A stretch of DNA of 64,000 bases from NCBI RefSeq assembly GCF_029962835.1, contig NC_080577.1:5146001-5210000 (forward strand). The letters run 5' to 3'. The stretch's first letter is position 1. Each line of letters opens with the position of its first letter. The notes below the pieces were generated by a model that worked only from the letters and a program-made list of their open reading frames with translations, had not been told where the DNA came from and ran no database searches. Position numbers and translations under genes: made by a program. Source of the DNA: Magnolia sinica (lineage: Eukaryota; Streptophyta; Magnoliopsida; Magnoliales; Magnoliaceae). Shown piece after piece: positions 1 through 12,000 of the stretch.

Positions 1-150
1 CACGTGTTCCACCTGATGAGTAGACCAGTCTGATTTTGAGAGCGCCCTACCTGATAAAGGGCCTCCATCCCTCACACCTGTGCAATGTCGCACGTGTTTC
101 ATGTGGGCACGGGCCTCCATCCGTTTTATAATACTGTAATTTGCATCTCC

Positions 151-280
151 AGGGAATTATTTGATACTCTGGCAGTATACGACGCTTGATACGCAGGCAC
201 TCAGAAATTGAACATGTGGCATGCATTAACTCAAAATCAGACGGCCTAAATTGTGGAACCCACAGCAAATAAGTCACAGC
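151..280 (+). mobile_element. TIR end of a MULE-like element (fragment)
   Basis: The motif ATTTGATACTCTGGC and the following ~60 bases, ending near a GCAGGCACT motif, match the terminal inverted repeats of the element at 38252-39693. Only one end is recognisable here, so this is a partial copy. Its interior and other end were not found. Confidence 0.35.
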
Positions 281-386
281 CTCATGATAAGAATGGTTGA
301 ACGAAAGCTAACCTCTAATCCTCGGACGTTTTTTCTCCTGTAATAGGACCGTTGGAATTTGTCATTTCCACTGTCCAACTGAATGT

Positions 387-569
387 CCACCAATCCGATA
401 GTTGTATATACATCTAAACCAGGACCATCATTTGGCCAGTTCAATTTGAATTATTTGCGTGCCACGTGTACGAATTCTCTGGGCCCACCAATCCAATAAT
501 TGTATATACATCTAAACCGGGACCCATAATTGGGATGGTTCAGTTTTAATTACTCGTGTGCCACGTGCG
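387..569 (+). repeat. Imperfect tandem duplication, period 98 bp
   Basis: Copies at about 387-471 and 485-569 share CCACCAATCC, TTGTATATACATCTAAACC and a terminal GCCACGTG. Both copies end in a CACGTG G-box-like hexamer. It is intergenic with no gene adjacent, so the boxes are not evidence of a promoter by themselves. Confidence 0.7.
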
Positions 570-1634
570 AGAGATGTCGCAGCGCCTGCTTATCAACCAT
601 CACGCTCTGCGTGAGTAACAAAGTTTTCTTGAGGCATCGAATAGACATTGGGAATTTGATGAAATGCCCTATTTTGGCTGGTTTGTATGCCTTTGGCAAT
701 GGGAATCAAAGCAAGATGAAAAATAGCCATAAGGTTTGTGTTGATTAAGACCTCAGTTAAGAGATGATGTTGGACTCTTAATAGTTTTTTTTTAAAAAAA
801 ATTTAAAATATAAATGATATGGTACAAGGCATCTTTCGTCGTCGATTCATTACGTGTAGTAAATCTAATCCGTGTGAAAAAGTTAAAAATAGCATTATCC
901 ATTCATGTGGTAGGCCAAACCTGTATGTCAGATCATATATTTGGCTGGTCATTGATTTTAATAATGTGGCCCACCAAATGCTTAGATCAGCATGATGATG
1001 CCAACTGTTTGAACGGCTCTGATGTCTTGCACATGTGACAAGTCGGCAAAGAAACAAGTGTTGTACAGTAAGCTTATGTTACTCGGGTCGATGTATGATG
1101 ATGGTCATCTGAGCCTCATCCTAACTAATTTTATGTTACACTGTTCTGTTCTACCCCATCATTTCTTTAATAAGAATATTTGATTTGACGTCACCCAACA
1201 TCACCATCACCATCACCTTCTTTTCTTTTCTTTTTCTTTTGAAAAAAAAAAAAAAAAAAGACTTTAGCTGATCCAACACGTGAAATAGAACATCCATACC
1301 TTCCACCATCCTTGCTGATGAGACACGCAGGTGCAAGATCTATGAGATGCCCTAACCCCACGACAAAGTGACAAATCTCGTTCCCAGGAAATTCTTTAAT
1401 TTGAAGTTTTTGATGGAATATTATCAGAAAAAATCTCATAAAAAATAATTTTTTAAAATTATTTGTTATTTGTCAATACATAATTTAAACATATAATTAT
1501 ATAATGAATTAGTTAAAAATGTAATAACTTTTATGTTACTATGAGGATAACTTTGAGATAAGATTGCAAAAAGTAAAAACTACCAATTATTTGTAAATCT
1601 TAGGGTATAATTGTAATGCATCGTCCGTTTGCGA

Positions 1635-1647
1635 GGGGGGGGGGGGG
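1635..1647 (+). repeat. Run of 13 guanines
   Basis: An uninterrupted G13 tract is followed by CGG. It could form a G-quadruplex or be a sequencing or assembly artefact of a homopolymer. It lies just outside the MITE at 1689-2132. Confidence 0.9.
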
Positions 1648-1688
1648 CGGTGCGCTCTGTGGGTGTAGCATGGTGGTGGAGGGTAGGC

Positions 1689-2132
1689 GGGGCTCTGTGG
1701 GGCCCACTGTGATGTAAGTGTTTTATCCACACCGTTCATCGCTTTTCTCAGATCATTTTAAGGTATTACATAAAAATGAATCAGGTCCACAGCACCATTG
1801 GACCACACCAAAGGAAGATGCATTGATAATGACACGCACCGTTGAAACCTTTCTAAGGGCCACCGTGATGTTGTTTTTACCATCCAACCTATTCATAAGG
1901 TCATGTAGACGTGGATGAAGTGAAAAAAACAAATATCAGCTTGATACGAATAGGTTGGATTGAACGTCCACCTTCCCAAGAAATTTTTAATGGTGAATGT
2001 TCAATCCCCACTTTGTGGTCCACTTAAGCCCTGTACCTGCTTAATATTTTGGCTCATAACTTAAAATGATACGAGAAAAACGATGAACAGCGTGGATAAA
2101 ATACTTACATCACGGTGGGCCCCACAGAGCCC
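1689..2132. mobile_element. MITE of the GTGGGGCCCAC family
   Basis: The left arm (GGGCTCTGTGGGGCCCAC, then GTGATGTAAGTGTTTTATCC) is mirrored by the right arm (GGATAAAATACTTACATCAC, then GGTGGGCCCCACAGAGCCC). The interior carries family landmarks also seen at 41101, 42255, 53292 and 61110: GTTGAAACCTT, CATCCAACCTATTCATAAGG and TCAGCTTGAT. I could not fix the outermost ends or a TSD. Long inverted arms and the related copy with a 9-bp TSD suggest a Mutator-like non-autonomous family. Confidence 0.75.
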
Positions 2133-2263
2133 TGACCAGACGGATTACCGTCCGGGTGGAGGGGTCAGAAAGGTTGGGAGGCCGTGTTTAGCTGGGCAAT
2201 TTGGTGAGAAAGGAATAACTAGTGCTTCAATAATCCATCGGAAGTTTATGAGGAGACATTTCT

Positions 2264-4496
2264 AAGCTCAATAATAATAATCAGTTGTCAAGTTGGCAGT
2301 GGCTTTTTCAGCGTTGAAAGAGTCCAGTCTGAGATGAGCTGTAACTAAATAAATTAATTAATTAATTTTAAAAAAAGAAAAAGAAAAAAGAAGAAGAGAT
2401 AAGCTGTAATTTTTTGTTTTGTGCTAGCCTTTGGCCCAGGGTCTTATACATGTTGTCCGTTGCTGCTATATATAGCCGGCCTTTTGGCCCTGTTCAATAA
2501 AATTGTTATCTTCCAAATTGTTATTTTTATTTTTATTTTATTGCAATGCTTAATTGATTTCTCTTGAAAATATCATAAGGTTGTCGCCCTGCCCACTCAG
2601 ACCCCCTTATCAGGCAGGCACAATGTTAGCAAGAAATGCATGCTTTGTGATCTGTGGTCCACCGTTAAAATGGGACACCCAAACATCAGACTAATCCAAC
2701 CATCAGGTTGGCCGCCATATGAATTTGGAGGTTTTTGGTTGGTTTTACATAGTTTTCTTTGGTGTGGCGCACTTGATGATTGCTTAGACTGTCTTTTGGG
2801 GCAACCCATTTTCATGGTAGGACAACCCTTCTGGACGAATTGGATTCCACTGGCAGCTAGTTGCACAGTTTTCTCATCTACAACCAGTCGAGGGTGAGAT
2901 ATCCCCACACAACAATTCGAAAAAAGACTGTTTTAGCATTTGCCCAACCGGAGAACTGATAACCTGCAAGCAAGGCACCGCAACTTGGACTGTACCATTA
3001 TTCCCCCAACATGCCACTTTTGTAGGACATCAATACCATGAAAACGGTAGGTCCAACCATGAAGATCACTTGACTAAGAAATCAGACCAGTTCAATCATT
3101 TGGAATCAATGGACAACTGACAACCTGACTCAACATACAGGTGTAGCCCACCTACTGACAAATCAATGGGCACGATCAATCTTGGCTCTGCAGGAAAAAA
3201 AAAACATACAATGGCCTACACTTGCTGCATGCATACCAGTCCACATGTAACAAATACAAATGCATGTGCTCAACAGACCAAGGCCTGAGCCATCCAGAGA
3301 ATCCAGACAATGAACCCCATATCTGCTCTGGCTGGAAGAAGAGAGATGCAACGGAATCGAATTTCCAATGAGAAAGACAAGGCATTTGAACAAATGGTAA
3401 GAATGACAATATGATACATTCTCGAAAAAGAATTCCCCTCACAAATCTTTTAGCCCCATGCATAGGGATTTCATAAAGGAGACTTGGAAGGAGGGATGGA
3501 TGTAGAAAAGAGCTACCACTTTGAACCAGGCTCTTTTACAGGTCTTCAATGGTCATTGGATGTCCTCTTTTTGAATGCTAGATTCTTCAACGATGCTGGA
3601 TGGAGCTTGGTTTTCTATACTTGGGAAAGGCGATGGAGCGAAACAACATTTCCTTTCAATCTCAACTCTATTGTTCTGATTGTCAGAGAGCCTTAAACTG
3701 AGGTATTTAAGGTGTGCGGAATGGCACCCAAGATTTTCATTTGTTGAGGCTGATTGAGACCAAGGCGAGGAACAAATATCTATGAGGAATCATCGCTGCG
3801 TCTCTGTTGTATGATGATTGAGCTGATGCTAGTTAGAGAAACAACTAGAAAAAGCAGTTCAAGAACTTCATATTCTAACCTCGTCACCTCAGATCCCTGC
3901 CACAGAAACAAGCAACAAAGCAATATTGAATACTTTAGTTTCTTTGATTCATTTGGATGATCAATGAAATGAATAACAATACTCGATTCAATACAGTGGA
4001 CATTACTGAAGTAGGGCTAGCCCAACTTCCTTTGGAATGATGGACCATCCCCTGCATTTGCAATTAGGACCATTGCAGATCCAACTTGGAACACATGGCA
4101 CTGCATTTGGGATTGGGCTCACTACTAATTATAATGTTGCCACACCCAATTTGATGATTTCTATATTGATTTGGATTATTGCTATTCGGATCAGTTGAGC
4201 ATCCAAATGCACTAAAAAACCGATATATAGAGTTCGAAATGTAAACCATACCGAATATCTTGGATGGCGGACAGCAGCATTTATCAAAATTCTCATGGCA
4301 TTAAAGATGCTATTTCGGAAGCTATAGACTAGCATGAGGCGGTCATGTGTCACCCTGGCGAAGCTTTCTTGCACCTTTCAGCTCTACCATGAAAATTTCA
4401 GCTTTCAACATCCTTGGAAAGAATCTGATCGGGATAAAGCATTTCATAATGCCATTCATATTGGAAGATTGAGCTAGATCTCTTAAAGATTCTGTG
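2264..4496. other. No gene recognised; 3' flank of the DMXL-like gene
   Basis: No exon of a known family was seen. The part just below 4497 must include the 3' untranslated region of the minus-strand DMXL-like gene, but its end cannot be placed. Around 2400-2530 the motif CAATAAAATTGTTATCTT resembles a plant LINE 3' end. Around 2640-2890 there is MITE-like sequence with GTGGTCCACC and TTGGCCGCC motifs. These are weak calls. Confidence 0.4.
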
Positions 4497-4589
4497 CTAA
4501 GCATCTTTGATCTGGACCATCCTCACATAACCATCACCACCACATGTAAGGAAGCCATGAGAAAGGACTACAATGTCTGTGACAGCAAC
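4497..4589 (-). CDS. DMXL: DMXL-like exon 16 (stop codon)
   Basis: Thirty codons and TAG, reading VAVTDIVVLSHGFLTCGGDG then YVRMVQIKDA. This is the end of the last WD repeat and matches where the family ends. Acceptor AAGCAG|GTTGCT. Confidence 0.9.
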   Translation of the reverse strand, partial: VAVTDIVVLSHGFLTCGGDGYVRMVQIKDA

Positions 4590-7500
4590 CTGCTTCAGGA
4601 GCATGAAATACCCGTTCAACAAGGGAAAGTGGTTGCCTCTTAAAAAAAGATAAGGTTTCAAATCCAACTGATTGGACCATATTTTGTGTTACACTCAGCT
4701 AATAACTTCCGACCTATCATGTCCGTGCAACATCCAAACTTTTCAATAGGTTGGCCCCACCATGAGGATCACCTTTTTGCAAAAATCAGTCCAATCCACT
4801 CGTTAGTGGGCCAGAAAACAATGTGGCTGATTTTTTCACAAGGCAATCTCAATGATTGTGACAACCCGTTGGACGGATTGGATGCCATGCACGCATGAGA
4901 GGTTGGAAGTTATTAGCTGGGTTGGAACAGAAGTTATGGTCCAACCAGTTGGACTTCAGACCTATTTAAAGAATTCTCTCTATTTCTAAAAGCACCATCT
5001 TCTTATTCAGACATGGTTGAAACTTTAATCTAGGGCCGGCAATTGACTGGGCTGGCCTGTAAGCATTCTGGGCCCATCGACCATTGACCAGGCTGGGGCC
5101 TGATGTTTAGATCCACGGATTGGGCCCTCGCTACATTTCAGGCAGGCTGAACTTTAGGCCCGAGTAATAACGGGCATATTATGGTCTAATGGCTGAATTT
5201 CAGGCCAGCTGAATTTTAGGCTCGAGTAATAACGGGCTAACTATGGTCTTGCCCAAAATCCATCACATTGCCACCCTACTTAAACCTCAACTTTTGCAGA
5301 GTGTACATCTCTCCCTTTGGCAGAAATAGATTACCCGAACAACTCCACCAAAGCCCCGTGAACTCGGTTGCAGAAAAGTGTGTCTGTCGTGCATATTTTG
5401 CCAATGGAATACTAGGTCAACCTCAGAACCTCTTACATCCCAAAGTTTAACATCTCCATCTTTACTACCCGTCAAGAACAGGCTCGTATTGGGAATGGTT
5501 GATATTTTGGTAATGCTTCCTGCATTCCCATTAGATCAGAATCTATATTAAAAAGAATCATGTCGGCATTCTAAAGTAAGAGCACATATTTAAAAAGAAA
5601 AAAGAAAAAGAAAAGTCATGTTGCTGACCTTGGTGAGCTTTTGGTATATGCCAAAGCATCCCATTCCGGTTTTGTTCCCCAAATTTGTTGGAAGTCCCAG
5701 ACTGCATGTTATGGGCTGAAGAGGACCTCATGTTTTGTTCATTGAGATGCCGGTGCCGCTTAGTCCTCCCAGTTGCAATGTAGCGAAAGTCATGCAGTCC
5801 GATATCGCCCCCTTTTCCCCCAGTAACAATCAGAGGTGAAATTGAACCACTTCCTATATCATTGTCAAACACTGAAAGGGACCGTGCGCCACCTTCACAT
5901 GAACAGGTGAAAACATTGGAACCATCAAATGCTTTTTTGTGGCATACAGAAAGAAGAAAGTTAACACAAGAAAGATGGTAGCCATGAGCCACAATGAAGG
6001 TGTGATGATTGAGAATAAATGCTAAATTATATGACTAAGAATGCAGGGTCAGTTCATCATCTTTTCATGCACTTTGGGATTACTATGATGAAATTTTTAA
6101 CGCCCTTTCCAACATAAAGTGGGTCATGCTGGGCTCCATTGGAGACTTGTTACATGCTTGTAGTGCAAAGGATAAATGAAATAGAACCCTTCAACGTCTC
6201 TCCCCTAGCTGTGATGTGGTCGCTATGGAAAGAACAAGATAATTGTAAGTACGAAAACAGATCTGAATCCATGATGTTGTATACAAAAATGACTAAGGGA
6301 AGGTAATGCGGGGCATTTTCACATCGGGTCGAGTGGGGTGGCCTGTGGGATGTAGGGGCACACTCGGGGTGGGCGGTCCGCAAAACCTATAGATTTGGGG
6401 GCCATGAGGAGGGTTCAACCGAGGACCTAACCCATGGATTTGGAGTCTGAGCTATGAGATAAATGGATTAATTCGCCATGCTCAATCAGTTGAAGCTTTT
6501 AGAGCAAGTGGTTAATTGTTAAATTGGTATCGGATCAGGAGGTCTTGTGTTTGAGACTCCTCACTAGGAGTGATTAATGCGGGGCATTTTCACACCGAGC
6601 TCGAGTGGGGTGGCTTGTGAGATGTAGGGGCACATTTGGGGTAGGCTACCCGTAGAACCCATGGATTACTTGTCTTGCATCAGAAGCGTTGTCTTGGGGA
6701 TTGGGGTTCATATGTAAAAGGGGAGATCTTGTGGGTAATTGGGGTGGCACTTTCTAACTTCGGTGTTAGAGATGGTGTGGGATGATCTCTCATAATCCCT
6801 TCATCCCTATGACTGCAGCCTTCTTGTTTCAATCTTTTAGCTTGGTGCTAATGAAGTTGCATTACCGTTCAAGGAAAAAAGAAGAAGAAGAAGAAGAAGA
6901 ATAAAAAAAAGGGAGAAAAACCATATATGACAGAACTCCAATTAAACTTCGGCTTCAACATCTAGAAAAGGGTATTTATCCCCAAAATCCTAATACATGA
7001 ACCTTTATTGTCTGTAACTCATTGCATATTTTAGTTTTATACTGTCTCAAAAGGGTGTCTCTCTCTCATTGTAAGCTTCTATATTTTCTCCTTTCACCAA
7101 GAAGGGTGTTTTAATCATTACGCAGTTGTATATAGGACTGCAACTTGGCTTCGGGTCAACCAGAACCTGACTGACCCAACCTGTGTTTGGGTTGGGTTGT
7201 CAAAGTCCATGGGTTGGGTTCGGGTTGAAATATGCTAAACGTGATTTAAATTTGGGTCAGGTTCAGGCTAGGGTTGAGCAAATTCGGGTCGGGTTAGGTC
7301 TGGTTGGGAATAATCACATGTAATTGGGTTGGGCCGGGATGGGTTTGGTCGAGTATAGAGGACTTTGGGTAGGTTCAGGTTGATCACATTGGGTTGGAAT
7401 TTGGGTTGGGTCAGGTTGCAGTTCAGGTCCTCTGGAGGATGGGTTGTGCTTGGGCTGACCCTCGACCAGACCGAACCTGCCTGAGTTGCACCCTGAGTTG

Positions 7501-9041
7501 TCTATTACTAGGGCAATTACCCAATCAGTAATGAAGATTGAATCAGTGCTTCACTCAGCTTCTCTATGTACTTTCTAAACTCAACTCTAATATAGCTTGA
7601 ATACAGAACAGTGGGTCACATTCTAACACTTACCTGGATTCTTGCACAAAGATTGTTAACTTTCTTGTTTTAGTTCCCTTCCCAAGAGATCCATGAGAAA
7701 AGTTTTTAAAAAGAAGAAGAAGAAAAGATTCCATGCACCCAGTTTTACTTCGATGTTCAATACTTCAGGAGTGTACCTTCATGACATATAACAGAAGCTT
7801 GTGAGGTTGCTGGAGGAGCCAATGTATCCCATATGACTAAATTTACGCCATTTGGGCTATAGCCAGCCGTGGCAAGAATTGAACCACTGGCAGCCACATA
7901 TCCAACATCCCTGAAACCAGCTACCAAGGTGGTTTTAAGGTTTTTTAGCATAAAAAAATACAATGTGACATGTATACAACGGAATGAACAAGTGTCATAT
8001 ATTTACTCATTTTACTCAGAAGGATACGTACGATGCATAGCTGTTAAAGCAAAGAGATGATTCTGTAGGGTGGACGTTGCTCCTGCCTCCAACCTCAAGT
8101 TGCCATGTGCAAAGAGTACCATCTAATGCAGCGGTAGCAAATCTGTGACCACAGCGATCAAACTGCAATGCCGATATTGACGCGAGTGCATATGGTGGAG
8201 GTACATTTGCAGCAGGCAGGACACCATAGGTTGCTGTAGCTCTGCCCTTACCAAACTGCACAAGTCAAAACCATGTTGATTGAGCATAGGAAGGGTGTAT
8301 AATTACAGGTGTGGAAAGAGAATTCAAAATAAATATCATTGTAAAGTAGTCTAAGTGCCAAATGTGAGAGTTCAAGGATCCAATGGAATCGGTTTGGTTT
8401 TACAAAGGTCCCCCTAGGGTCTCTGATTTTTCTTGGCTAGTGGCGAAAAATAGGTGCTTACAGTGGACAAATTGTAGAAGAGACATATGAGCATCCCTGA
8501 TGCCTATATTACGTGCCTTCGAGATGAGGAATCAGTGAACAACTTGTTTATTCGTTGAATTTCTGCCAGAGCTATTTGGTGTTAGGGTTTTTCTATTTGT
8601 CCAATTGCAGTTGGGTAATGCCAGGTTTTATACAGTAATTCTTTTTAGCTTGGCATGGGGCGTCGTATCAACCTTAAAGGGAAAGCATTGTGAAGATTGT
8701 CGCTCCTAGCGGGTTTATGGTTGATTGGGGCTGAGCATAATGGGAGATGTTTCCGCAGAGCCCTGATCAGGTGTTAGGAGCAGGAAGATGGATGTTATCT
8801 CATAGGCTTTGATTCTTAAGCCCTTTGTTTCTTTTTCTGCTGGTTTTAACTCCCTCCCTCCCTCCCTCTCTCTCAATAGTAAATCTCATCCTCTAATAAA
8901 ATTGATGTTAATTCTTAAATAATAGAAGAAAGAGCCAAACTAGTTCTCTTCAACAGCATGAGATTTACTTTATTTTTTTTTGGAAGGTGCAAATTTTATT
9001 AGGCCAAAGCCGAAGGAAAAACAGCAAGAAAGGAAAACACT

Positions 9042-9098
<57 letters not shown>

Positions 9099-12000
9099 AA
9101 AAACTACAGATACAACAACAGCAACCCCCGGGCCACGAAGGGTCCCAAAAAGGCCTAACGAAGAACACCACAGCCCAGCTCAAGGAGCCCAATCCTTAAA
9201 CAACGGCATCAATCTGTTGAACACCCCTATGATTGAAAGACTTGTTGCGAAAGCATTGGTTGTTTCTCTCCCCAAAAAACTGCAAGAAGAATGAACCTCC
9301 ATCTCTTTCTACCCAAAGACCATCCACTGCATGCCAGGCAAACAGGAGATCTCCAATCAAAGTAGGCATAACCCATTGACGTTGGCTAGAGACAGCACCC
9401 CAAACTAGATCGCAAACATAAATGGGCAGTGAATGAAGAGATGGTTGACTATTTATGCATCTCACTCGCATAAGAAGAATCATTCCTCACCTTCGAAAGC
9501 TATCAATAATTAGAATGCAAACTCTCGCAACTAGCCACACAAATGCCATGATCTTCAGGGGAGCCCTGTACGTCCACACAAAACTCAAGGGGTTGGGGGG
9601 AGCTAGAGTCAGCGGCCTGGAAAGAAGACGAAGAAGGATCGGACTGAGAATACCCCCGACGCTTTAGGTTTCCAGACCAAGGCATCTTCCTCCTCTGCCG
9701 AGACAAGCGATCCCTACAAGCCAGAGAGTAAGTTAGCAAGACTGGCAATCTTGCTATCCTTTAAATTCCTCCTAAAAGGAGGAAGCCACAACCCTTCCAA
9801 GCCTCTCCCCGAAATGCACAGGGCGATTGAAATGTTAATATATGTGCAGACAAAGGCCAGATCTGAGAAGTCAGCAATGATGGGCTGACCCCCCAACCAG
9901 GGATCCAGCCAAAACCTCACCCTTTTACCATTACCCACCATGAAAACCAATCCTCGAAAAACAGAAGGAGCCACCCGATTTATGCCCCTCTAGGTGTAGG
10001 ACAAACGATAGAGGGAAGAAGTTTTAGTCCACCATCCCATAGGTGAGAGACCATATTTTGTAGTGATTAGAGATCTCCACAAAGCGCCACTCTCTTTAGA
10101 GAACCTCCAGACCCACTTGCCTGAAAATGTTGAATTAACCAAATCCATGCGCTTAATTCCTGCACCTCCCTGCGAGTAGGGAGTGCATACCTCTTTCCAA
10201 TTTAGCGGGGGGAATTTTCTAGTAGATAATCCCCCATCCAAAGAAAGTCTCTACACATCTTATCGATTCTAGTAATAACTGATTTCAACCATTGGAATAA
10301 GGATATATAGTAGGTCGGGAGGTTAGCTAAAAAATCCTTAATGAGGGCAAGCCTTCCACCTAGAGAGAGCAGACTACTCTTCAAAGTAGAAAGCTTCCAC
10401 TCTATTCTTTCAAGGACTCTATCCCAAAGGAATAACAGGGGCTTTCCAACACAGAGGGAGACCTAGATAGAAGGTGGATAAAGATCTAAAACTACATCCA
10501 AACACAATTGCTGAACGAGCTATGTTCTCCTGAGACAGGTGAATTCTAAATAATTGGCACTTGTATTTGTTAACTTTCAGCCCCGAAATAGTCTCAAACT
10601 AGCAAATAATCATGTTGAGGATGTCTACCATGAAATCTTCTGCTTCACAAAACAAAAGCATATCATCAACAAACTGAAGGTGAGAAATACAGGAGGGAAA
10701 ATTCTCAACCAGGAAGCCATTATATAGCCAACTTCCGGCCCACGAGAAAGCATTCTGCTTAACACTTTAGATACCAAAATAAACAGAAAAGGAGAGAAGG
10801 GCTCTCCTTGCCGAAGACCTCTAGAGGATTTAAAGAGCCCAAAGGGAGATCCATTTATTGCAATGGAGAATCTTGTTGAAGAGATGCATGATTGGATCAA
10901 AGATCTTTATTTACTCCTAAAACCCAAGCGCGAAAGCATGTAGTCCAGAAATGACCAATTAACATGGGCATACACCTTGAGATCCAATTTGCAAACAATC
11001 CTAGCTTTCTTAGATCTATAGACAGAGTGAAGGCATTCATTAGCTATTAAAACACTATCCAGGATCTGCCTACCTTCAACAAAAGTGCTTTGGAAAGGGG
11101 ATATGATTTTTTTTGAAAGATCACTGAGATTTCATTAGAAAGGAAAGGAAGAAAACAAAGACAGGAAAGAACAGGAAAAAAAACAACAAAGAAAGGAAAG
11201 GGGATATGATTTTAGGAATCACCTTACGCAAGTGTTGGCTAAGAATTTTAGCAACGATTTTTTAGGGGCTGCCAATAAGACTGATAGGCCGAAAATCCTT
11301 CAAGCTCACTACCCACTCTACTTTTGGAATGACGGCTACGAAAGTACAACCCAACTCAAGGGTAAGAGAGCCGGAGAAAAAGAAGTCCTCAACAAATCTA
11401 AACAGATCATCTTTTAATAAGTCCAAAAAACATGGTAGAAAGCAATAGTGAAGCCGTCAGGTCTCGGAGCTTTATCCTTTTCAAGAACTAAAACTGAATC
11501 CAAGATCTCATCAAGAGAAATTGAACTTCCAAGAAAGTTAGATTCCTCCTGAGAAAGGGATTCGAGGGGCAGATTGATGGGCCTAAGACAGTCAAAGCTC
11601 TCATCCGATAATAGAGAGGAATAGAATAAAAAAATCTCACTACAAATTTCATCCTTACTAGAAGTTATTTCATCGTCGACGAGGGAAGAAATAGTATTAG
11701 CTCGCGCTAGAGAACTAGCTATACCATGAAAATTTTTGGTATTCCTATCTCCCTCCTTACGCCAAATAGCTCGATGTGTATGATCATAAAGCGGTTAGTA
11801 ATCCTTTAGATCCTTGTGTAAAGCTCTCTTCCAAGATGCATCCAAAAGATTAGAAATCTAAAGAAAGGATGGCAAAATTCCCTTATGCGTTTGTGATTGG
11901 AAGCTGACGCCATTTAATTTCTTCTTCTTAAGCCTAGAATTATAGTTAGAGCGATACTTATCTCTGAGCACTGAATCTTCTTCTGGAAGTTGGCCTGCCT

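Noticed and set aside
7133-7496. Interstitial telomere repeat
   Set aside because: The GGGTTGGG-rich sequence is not a regular TTTAGGG array and has hAT-like ends with a near-matching TSD.
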